DNA of 38,868 bases from Aerophototrophica crusticola (lineage in GTDB: Bacteria > Pseudomonadota > Alphaproteobacteria > Azospirillales > Azospirillaceae): NCBI GenBank assembly GCA_001939945.1, contig MOEB01000035.1, positions 1 to 38,868 of the forward strand, given 5' to 3'. The notes under the pieces are model-generated. The model was not told the origin of the DNA. It searched no databases and was given only the letters and a program-made list of their open reading frames with translations. Made by a program: the position numbers and the translations under genes. Of the stretch, positions 33,198 to 38,868 are shown piece after piece; position 1 is the first letter of the stretch; every line of letters begins with the position of its first letter.

Positions 33198-33214
33198 AGC
33201 AAGGGGTGTGCCAA
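33198..33214 (-). promoter_or_regulatory. Sigma-54 promoter of flgE
   Basis: On the minus strand TTGGCACACCCCTTGCT fits TTGGCAC-N5-TTGCW with exact GG/GC spacing. It begins 66 bases before the flgE ATG. This is the class II/III flagellar promoter type in alphaproteobacteria. Confidence 0.82.
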
Positions 33215-33328
33215 GCGCGGGAGATGGCGGGTTTCCTGGCGTTCCGGCCTCGGGGCGGGGGGCGGACCTTGCCGCCCCCGGCGGTGCCGGTCAGTTTTTT
33301 CCCAGGGGGGGCGGCAGGGGATTCCCCC

Positions 33329-33502
33329 TCAGCGCCCCATGACGGCGATCCAGCCCCAGACCACCAGGGCGATGAAGCCCAGCAGCGCGGCGACGATGCC
33401 GAGCGCCCGGACGAACTGCGCCAGCTCCCCCTGCTTCCAGGCGCTGCGGGCCAGCAGCAGCAGGTAGGCCAGGACCGCGCCAACGATCAGCGTGCCCTTC
33501 AT
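33329..33502 (-). CDS. Small two-helix membrane protein
   Basis: This 57-residue protein begins MKGTLIVGAVLAYLLLLAR and has two hydrophobic helices, about 3-18 and 34-53 (ending VWGWIAVMGR), joined by a polar loop (SAWKQGELAQFVRALG). Both strands of evidence are direct: a closed frame of the right hydrophobicity and GC-rich third bases. The ribosome site is weak. It is between the flgE promoter region and a 124-residue unknown gene, on the same strand as flgE. No family recognised. Confidence 0.6.
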   Translation of the reverse strand: MKGTLIVGAVLAYLLLLARSAWKQGELAQFVRALGIVAALLGFIALVVWGWIAVMGR

Positions 33503-33548
33503 GGACGGCGGTCCCGGGACAAAGGGGGGAGGGGCGGGGGAGGTCGGC

Positions 33549-33923
33549 TCAGGGGACCGCGCGGCGCGCGGCGGGGCGGACGGTGCCCTTGGAGGCCTTC
33601 ATCTCACCCTCCTTCATATAGATGACCAGGTTCAGGTCGCCGGCGATGACCTCGACGAACTTGGACCCGCTGCTGGGCAGACGGATGCGCCGCTCGATGC
33701 AATAGTTCACCAGGGCCGCCGCCAGTTCGGCGGCGTTGCGCTCGATGGTCGTGCGGGCGCCGTAATCGTCCTCCACCACCAGCCGGGCGGAGACCGGGTC
33801 CTCCGCCAGCTCCAGGCCGACGATCTGGCCGGAGGGCAGGGGCTGGCGCAGCTTCCGCAGCAGGTCGATGATGGCGGTGATGGACTCCCGCTCCGTGAAG
33901 CTGAGTGTCCGCATTTCCTTCAT
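33549..33923 (-). CDS. Hypothetical protein in flagellar region
   Basis: This 124-residue protein begins MKEMRTLSFTERESITAIIDLLRKLRQPLPSGQIVGLELAEDP split as N-terminal helix and first strand. It continues with VVEDDYGARTTIERNAAELAAALVNYCIERRIRLP and VEVIAGDLNLVIYMKEGEM. Its alternating hydrophobic pattern suggests a small alpha/beta cytoplasmic protein. No family was recognised. It may be linked to flagellar assembly through its place next to flgE; it is divergent from the HODM-like gene. Confidence 0.7.
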   Translation of the reverse strand: MKEMRTLSFTERESITAIIDLLRKLRQPLPSGQIVGLELAEDPVSARLVVEDDYGARTTIERNAAELAAALVNYCIERRIRLPSSGSKFVEVIAGDLNLVIYMKEGEMKASKGTVRPAARRAVP

Positions 33924-33953
33924 GACCCGACCCCTGGTGCGCCGCACGGCGGG

Positions 33954-33969
33954 AATCCGACGTCGGATG
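33954..33969. promoter_or_regulatory. parS-like palindrome 6
   Basis: AATCCGACGTCGGATG contains the perfect 14-base core (33955-33968). It is the copy furthest from parAB, 8.4 kb from the parA start, in a divergent gap. Confidence 0.55.
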
Positions 33970-34126
33970 CCCCTTGCCACGATAGGAGTAGCCTGTCGCG
34001 GCCCGGCAATGCAATGGCCGGGACCCGGCCGGCCCGGGGCAAAAACCGGCCGCCCAACCCCGGCTTTACCGCCGGACCGGCGCGGCCTATCACAGGCGGG
34101 CGTGGTGGCAGCGGCGGGGGTGTGCG

Positions 34127-35020
34127 ATGGCGGTGGCGTTGCCGGAGGAGGAGTTCCCCTGGCCCTTCGACGGGCCGGACTGGCGCATGGCGCTGGGCGT
34201 GCGCCCGCTGGTGCCGGCGCGCTGGGTGCTGGCCGACGCGACCTTGCCCGACCTGCTGCGGGAGCGGCACCGGTTGCTGGCAGAGCGGCGGCGCGAGGTG
34301 CTGGCCCTGGTCCCGGGGGCGGAGAAGGCTGCCCGGGCCGCGGCGGACGCGGTGCTGGACAGCGCGCTTGCGGCCTATCCCGGCCTGCATGCCAGGCTGC
34401 CGGACGGGCGCCTGCGCTGCGGGGTGACCGGGGCCATCCACGACCCGGCCGACTTCGCGGCCAACCCGCTGGAACTGCCGGGCCGGCTGTTCGCCGAGGA
34501 CTGGTGCCTGATGCAGCCCTCCCGCGGGCAGTGGCGGCTGACCGCCGCCGTTCTCTGCTTCCCCAACCGCTGGAAGCTGGCGGAGAAGCTGGGCCGGGCC
34601 CTGGCGGGCATCCACCAGCCGGTGGCCCTTTATGCCGAGCGGCTGGCCGGGCCGGTGGACCGGTTCTTCGACACGCTGAAGCCCGGCCGGGGCGTCTGGC
34701 GCATGAACTGGAGCCTGACCGACGACCCCGCGCTGTTCCAGCCGGAGGAGGTGGCCCACACCGACCCGGACGCCACCCTGTCCCCCGCCAACGCCGCCGG
34801 GCGCCTGTTCTTCCGGGTGGAACGGCAGACCCTGGTGCGCCTGGACGGGGAGGAGGCGGTCCTGTTCGGCATCCGGACCTACCAGCGCCCGCTGGGGCGG
34901 CTGGACGCGGCGCAGCGGGCGGGCTTCGCCTCCATCCTCCGTTCCGTCCCGCCCGAGGTCGCCCGCTACAAGGGCCTGCATCGCACGGCCGGCCCGGCCC
35001 TGGCCGTGCTGGAGGGGTAG
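34127..35020 (+). CDS. Heme-dependent oxidative N-demethylase-like protein (DUF3445)
   Basis: This 297-residue protein begins MAVALPEEEFPWPFDGPDWRMALG and has QPSRGQWRLTAAVLCFPNRWKLAEKLGRALAGIHQPV split in two blocks (about 130-170), the signature of DUF3445/HODM proteins. The C-terminal part has RVERQTLVRL and IRTYQRPLGRL. Characterised members use heme to demethylate dimethylamine-type compounds with a PAS-fold haem pocket. Substrate here is not known. It stands alone between the flagellar genes, on the same strand as flgK. ATG 34127 is preceded by GGGGG only. Confidence 0.85.
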   Translation: MAVALPEEEFPWPFDGPDWRMALGVRPLVPARWVLADATLPDLLRERHRLLAERRREVLALVPGAEKAARAAADAVLDSALAAYPGLHARLPDGRLRCGVTGAIHDPADFAANPLELPGRLFAEDWCLMQPSRGQWRLTAAVLCFPNRWKLAEKLGRALAGIHQPVALYAERLAGPVDRFFDTLKPGRGVWRMNWSLTDDPALFQPEEVAHTDPDATLSPANAAGRLFFRVERQTLVRLDGEEAVLFGIRTYQRPLGRLDAAQRAGFASILRSVPPEVARYKGLHRTAGPALAVLEG

Positions 35021-35162
35021 GGGCGGCCCGCGGCAGGGGCGGCAGGATTTGCCCGGTGCCGCCCGGCAGCCCTTGCCCCCCGCCCGCCGGCATGGCGCCC
35101 GCCCCGGGGCGGCCGGCGCGCCGAACCACCGCAGGACCCGGGAAGCCGGCCGTTTCCCGCCA

Positions 35163-35179
35163 TTGGCACACCGCTTGCT
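35163..35179 (+). promoter_or_regulatory. Sigma-54 promoter of flgKL
   Basis: TTGGCACACCGCTTGCT fits TTGGCAC-N5-TTGCW exactly and lies 35 bases before the flgK ATG. The sequence differs from the flgE site at only one base. Confidence 0.85.
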
Positions 35180-35214
35180 GACCATCCCTGGCGAATTAGC
35201 AACGGTGGACAGCC

Positions 35215-36783
35215 ATGTCCTTGATCGGTGCCCTCAATACGGCCCTCAGCGGGCTGCGGGTGACGCAGGCGAGCATCGCCGCGACCTCGCAGAACGCCGC
35301 CAACGTCCAGACCCCCGGCTACAGCCGGAAGTCCGTGGCGCAGGAAGCCGTCGCCCTCGGCGATGGGCTGGGGGGCGTGCGCGCCGGCAAGCTGGAGCGG
35401 GCCTATGACGCGGCCCTGATGCAGGAGCTGCTCCGCCAGGAAAGCGCCTCCGGCCGCCTGGGCGTGCAGGACGCCTTCCTGGCCCGCATCGAGGCCCTGC
35501 AAGGCAAGCCGGAGGACGGGACATCCTTCGCCGCGCGGCTGACCCAGATGCGCGACGCCTTCATCCAGCTCCAGTCCAAGCCTGAGTCCGCCATCTTCCA
35601 GTCGAACGTGGTGGAGCGGGCCGCCGACTTCGCCCTGGTGATGAACCAAGTGGGAGGCGGCTACAACGACGCCCGCCAGGCCGCCCAGGACGACATCGTC
35701 AAGGTGGTCGGCCAGATGAACCGCCTGCTCCAGGAGATCGGCGACCTGGACCAGTCCATCTTCCGGGCCGGCGGCGGCACCAGCCCCGACCTGCTGGACC
35801 GGCGCGACCAACGGGTGCGCGAGCTGGCGCAGATCGTGGACATCCGCACGGTGGACCGGTCCGACGGCACCATCGTCATCATGACCCGGGACGGGGCCAC
35901 CCTGCACAACCGGGTGCCGACCCAGATCAGCACCCGCGACGCGGAGATCCAGCCCAACAGCGCCTATACCGGCCAGCCGGGCGGCACGATCCCGGCCATC
36001 CGGCTGGGCGACCCGGACACCGGCCCGGACATCACCGCCAGCCTGCGGGGAGGCAGCCTGGGCGGGCTGGTCGAGCTGCGGGACGAGATCCTGCCCCGCA
36101 TGCAGGGCGAGCTGGACGAATTGGCGCACAAGATCGCCAGCCGCTTCCAGGGCAAGGACTCCACCACGCGGCAGATCCCCGGCCTGACCTTTTTCACGGA
36201 CGTGGATGGCCGGACGGTGCCGGGCGACATCTCCGGCAACGCCGACTACTCCCACCCCAGCACCTATGTGGGCTTCGCCGCGCGCATGCGGGTGGCCCAG
36301 GCGGTGCTGGACGACCCGTCGTTGGTCCGCTACGGCGACGCGGGCGCCCCGGTGACCCCGCCGTCCGGCGGCTCCAACCCGCCCGACCCGGTGGGCGGCT
36401 CCACCCTGTTCCTGAAGAACGTGGTGGACAACGTCTTCGGCAACCGCGCCCTGGACGGCCAGCCGCACATCGCCTTCAACACCGCCAGCCTGGGCGCCAA
36501 CCCGCTGCGGAACCTGCAATCCTCCATGCCGACCGGCCTGTCCGTGATCGACTTCGCCCAGCAGCTGCTGGTGAAGCACGCGGGCGAGGCCGGCAAGGCC
36601 GCCGACAACGCCAAGGCCGCCAAGGCCACGGTGGAGAACCTGGCCCTGGACTACCAGAACAAGACCGGCGTGAACCTGGACGACGAGGTCACCCGCCTCG
36701 TCATCCTCCAGCGCTCCTACGCCGCCCAGGCCAGGGTCATCTCGACCGTGGAACAGATGTTCGACGCCCTTTTCCAGATCTGA
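35215..36783 (+). CDS. flgK: Flagellar hook-associated protein FlgK (HAP1)
   Basis: FlgK is the first junction protein between hook and filament. This 522-residue protein begins MSLIGALNTALSGLRVTQASI and has the conserved TSQNAANVQTPGYSRK (D0 coil), then a helical part with MRDAFIQLQSKP, and the C-terminal coil QNKTGVNLDDEVTRLVILQR followed by SYAAQARVISTVEQMFDALF. Length is near the usual 500-550. The ATG 35215 has no strong GGAGG but lies in the sigma-54 leader. It is 37 bases upstream of flgL, with a short GGCCCC/GGGGCC hairpin between, and both are read together. Confidence 0.93.
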   Translation: MSLIGALNTALSGLRVTQASIAATSQNAANVQTPGYSRKSVAQEAVALGDGLGGVRAGKLERAYDAALMQELLRQESASGRLGVQDAFLARIEALQGKPEDGTSFAARLTQMRDAFIQLQSKPESAIFQSNVVERAADFALVMNQVGGGYNDARQAAQDDIVKVVGQMNRLLQEIGDLDQSIFRAGGGTSPDLLDRRDQRVRELAQIVDIRTVDRSDGTIVIMTRDGATLHNRVPTQISTRDAEIQPNSAYTGQPGGTIPAIRLGDPDTGPDITASLRGGSLGGLVELRDEILPRMQGELDELAHKIASRFQGKDSTTRQIPGLTFFTDVDGRTVPGDISGNADYSHPSTYVGFAARMRVAQAVLDDPSLVRYGDAGAPVTPPSGGSNPPDPVGGSTLFLKNVVDNVFGNRALDGQPHIAFNTASLGANPLRNLQSSMPTGLSVIDFAQQLLVKHAGEAGKAADNAKAAKATVENLALDYQNKTGVNLDDEVTRLVILQRSYAAQARVISTVEQMFDALFQI

Positions 36784-36820
36784 CCGGCCCCCTGACCGGG
36801 GCCCCGCCGTGAGGTGAGAC

Positions 36821-38407
36821 ATGACCGGCATAGCCACCCTGCCCTCGTACATGCGGCTGCTGCGCGACACCAACGGCGTGCGCGAGCTGCAGAACGACCT
36901 GAACCGGCAGCTCACCACCGGCAAGAAGTCGGAGACCCTCAGCGGGCTGGGCCTCGACGCCTCCCGGTCCGTGGACCTGCGGGACCAGCAGGCGCGGATC
37001 GGCGCCTACCAGAAGAACATCGACCTGGCCCAGACCCGGACAGAGGTGATGGACACCACGCTGCGGCGCATCGGCACGCTGGTGACGGGCGTGATGGCCG
37101 ACGTGACCCGGCTGGACGGCACCACCTTCCAGGACCCCTCGGTGGTTAAGCAGAACGCGCGCAACGCGCTGAACCAGATCCAGGGCCTGCTGAACACCCG
37201 GGTGGAGGGGCGCTACCTGTTCGCCGGCAGTGACCTGGACAACGCGCCGATCAAGGATTTCGACCAGCTCCTGGCCACGTTCGGCAGCTTCTACGGCGAC
37301 TACCAGGACGCCCTGACCGAGCCGAAGACCCTGGAGCTGGCCGCCGGCGCCCCGGCCCCGGGCAGCAGCTTCAGCATCACGGTCAACGGCATCACCATCT
37401 CCGAGACGGTTGGCGTGGCCGGCATCCCCGACCCCGACACCGGCGCCCCCGCCATCACCGCCACCACCACCGAGGAGGTGCTGGAGAACCTGCGCCGCCG
37501 CATCCGCAACACGCCGGAGATCGCGGCCCTGGCGCCGGTGGCGGCGCCGCCGCCGGCCGCCCCCACCAACGCGCTGGACGACAGCGACGTGGTCACCGGC
37601 GCCGCGGTGAACTCGCGCGTGCGGCTCACCCTGACCCCGGCGGCCGGGCAGGCCCTGCGGGTCGCCACGGCGGGCACGGGCCTCGCCGCCCAGGGCCCGG
37701 GCGTGGACTTCAACCGCAACGGCGCCATGGACTACAGCGACGGGCTGGAGCGCGCCGACGGCAACACCGCCGCGTTCAACGCCGTCCGCTACCCCTTCAC
37801 CGGCGACACCGCGGCCGATGCCGCCACCCTGCGCGACGCGATGGGGCGGGTCCTGTTCGACCCCGCCTTCGCCTATGACGAGCAGACCCCCCAGGTCGCC
37901 GGCCAGCCCCGCATGAACGTGGGCAACGTCTTCCCCGGCACGCTGCGCTACGGCGTGGCGCCGACGACCGCCCGGGTGGACGACAATGTGGACCTGAACT
38001 ACGGCATCCGGGCGGACAGCAGCTATTTCCGCAAGATCATCCAGGGCCTGGCCATGGTGGCCACCATGGAGAACCCGCCCGTCACCGACCCGACCACGCC
38101 GGAGGGCCGGCTGCCCCGCGACCGCTACCTGGCCGTGGTCGGCGCCGCCAAGGACCTGCTGAAGCAGGGCCAGACGGACATGGACAGCTCGCTCAGCCAC
38201 CTGGGCTCGGTCCGCGCGCAACTGACGCAGCTGGAGGAAAAGCACAAGACCGTGCTGGGCGTCGTCGGCGACGGGCTGGAGAAGGTGGAGGACGCGGACA
38301 TCGCCGCCGTCGTCACCCGGCTGAGCCTCGTGGATACGCAGCTCCAGGCGGGTTACCGGTCCATCTCGACCCTCAACCAGGTGTCGATCCTGAACTTCCT
38401 GACGTGA
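36821..38407 (+). CDS. flgL: Flagellar hook-associated protein FlgL (HAP3), enlarged
   Basis: FlgL is the second junction protein. This 528-residue protein begins MTGIATLPSYMRLLRDTNGV, has LNRQLTTGKKSETLSGLGLD and RVEGRYLFAGSD (flagellin-like N-terminal coil), and ends with VVTRLSLVDTQLQAGYRSIS and TLNQVSILNFL. E. coli FlgL is about 317. The excess is in the middle: a beta-rich module at about 180-288 (SSFSITVNGITISETV ... EEVLENLRRRI ... RVRLTLTP) related to the FlgE modules, and an EF-hand-like loop DFNRNGAMDYSD (296-307). GAGGTGAGAC precedes ATG 36821. Confidence 0.9.
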   Translation: MTGIATLPSYMRLLRDTNGVRELQNDLNRQLTTGKKSETLSGLGLDASRSVDLRDQQARIGAYQKNIDLAQTRTEVMDTTLRRIGTLVTGVMADVTRLDGTTFQDPSVVKQNARNALNQIQGLLNTRVEGRYLFAGSDLDNAPIKDFDQLLATFGSFYGDYQDALTEPKTLELAAGAPAPGSSFSITVNGITISETVGVAGIPDPDTGAPAITATTTEEVLENLRRRIRNTPEIAALAPVAAPPPAAPTNALDDSDVVTGAAVNSRVRLTLTPAAGQALRVATAGTGLAAQGPGVDFNRNGAMDYSDGLERADGNTAAFNAVRYPFTGDTAADAATLRDAMGRVLFDPAFAYDEQTPQVAGQPRMNVGNVFPGTLRYGVAPTTARVDDNVDLNYGIRADSSYFRKIIQGLAMVATMENPPVTDPTTPEGRLPRDRYLAVVGAAKDLLKQGQTDMDSSLSHLGSVRAQLTQLEEKHKTVLGVVGDGLEKVEDADIAAVVTRLSLVDTQLQAGYRSISTLNQVSILNFLT

Positions 38408-38532
38408 CCCCACGCCAGGCGAGGCGGGAGCAAGCGCCGCAGGGCAAAGTCCCGAATGAGCTTGCAAAAAAGTTGTAAGAGTGCCACGTTGGAAGGGCTG
38501 CAAAGGCAGCGCTATACCTCAGGAGAAAAGCC

Positions 38533-38868
38533 ATGGCCAACTCAATTGTCACCAACTCGGCCGCACAGGCCGCCATCCGCTCCCTGTTCACCGTTGATCG
38601 GGACACCAAGGTTACCCAGTCCCGCATCGAATCCGGCCTGCGTGTCGGCGACGCCTCGGCCGACCCGGCCGTGTTCGCCATCGCGCAGGGCATGCGCGCC
38701 GACATGGCCGGCCTGAAGGCCGTCCAGGACGGGCAGGCCTTCGGCCTCGCCGCCATCAACGTCGCCAGCTCCGCTGCGAAGAAGATGTCGGAAGAGCTGT
38801 CCACCCTCAAGTCGACCATCACCCAGGGTCAGCAGCAGGGTCTGGACAAGGAGACGATGAACGCCCAG
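38533..38868 (+). CDS. fliC: Flagellin, N-terminal part (3' end outside window)
   Basis: The first 112 residues of a flagellin are present: MANSIVTNSAAQAAIRSLFTV then TQSRIESGLRVGDASADPAV and FAIAQGMRADMAGLKAVQ, matching the 'Q-x-R-I-x-(S/T)-G-L-x-V' and 'AIAQxMR' blocks of the flagellin D0/D1 coil. The ribosome site AGGAGA is ten bases before ATG 38533. Upstream (38408-38532) I found no sigma-54 promoter of the flgE/flgK type. The gene follows flgL on the same strand. The sequence is cut by the window end, so length and central domain are unknown. Confidence 0.92.
   Translation, partial: MANSIVTNSAAQAAIRSLFTVDRDTKVTQSRIESGLRVGDASADPAVFAIAQGMRADMAGLKAVQDGQAFGLAAINVASSAAKKMSEELSTLKSTITQGQQQGLDKETMNAQ

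Noticed and set aside
38408-38532. Sigma-54 promoter for flagellin
   Set aside because: TTGGAAG and TGCAA or TTGCA are present but not at the fixed GG/GC spacing.
1-38868. Insertion sequences, integrases or prophage genes
   Set aside because: No transposase, recombinase or phage protein could be read in any frame, and no long terminal inverted repeats were seen.

Overview
The window is about 38.9 kb of very GC-rich, gene-dense DNA from an alphaproteobacterium, most likely an Azospirillum/Rhodospirillales-type organism. The clues are the FlbT flagellin regulator, alphaproteobacterial FlgE/FlgK/FlgL and flagellin, an RPA-type RepA initiator, many GTG starts and dense GANTC sites at the origin. 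I cannot name a genus from sequence alone.

Layout. (1) 1-352: 3' end of a sugar-nucleotide epimerase. (2) 368-5379, minus: a membrane formate dehydrogenase operon (fdhX-like TAT protein, alpha, beta, gamma). (3) 5526-15358: a mixed housekeeping and accessory stretch with a small exported protein, a DedA protein, a small membrane protein plus methyltransferase pair, a PAS/GAF/GGDEF/EAL protein, GlpD, a histone-like DUF6496 protein, a 39-residue membrane peptide, a repeat array and an isochorismatase. (4) 15459-21331, minus: a glycosyltransferase, an ABC exporter, a small lipoprotein, IF-1 and an RhlE helicase. (5) 21787-25602: a complete replication and partition module with repA, about 15 iterons in 1 kb, and parB/parA overlapping by 4 bases. 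(6) 25877-28726: pdxJ, a GmhA-like isomerase, an HD protein, a DUF2934 protein and a zinc-finger mini-protein. (7) 28897-38868: a flagellar region with flbT, a FlaG-like gene, a predicted metalloprotease, flgE, two unknown genes, an HODM-like gene, flgK, flgL and a flagellin cut by the window end. flgE and flgK each have a near-perfect sigma-54 promoter.

The most interesting signal is the replication/segregation system. A 14-16 base palindrome, ATCCGACGTCGGAT, occurs six times between 19.3 and 34.0 kb, centred on parAB. It lies in promoter-type gaps, in a convergent gap and inside parB. It has the size and symmetry of a ParB centromere site but a different sequence from the usual chromosomal parS, so I propose it as the parS of this replicon. 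With the RepA/iteron origin, rich in GANTC, and essential-type genes close by (infA, pdxJ), the window looks like the origin region of a secondary chromosome (chromid) or megaplasmid.

Other unexplained structure includes a two-hairpin dispersed repeat with swapped stem arms (2134-2209 and 19181-19254), a phased AAGGTGAC array (14481-14605), a stack of palindromes downstream of infA, and a related beta-rich module that appears three times in FlgE and once in FlgL.
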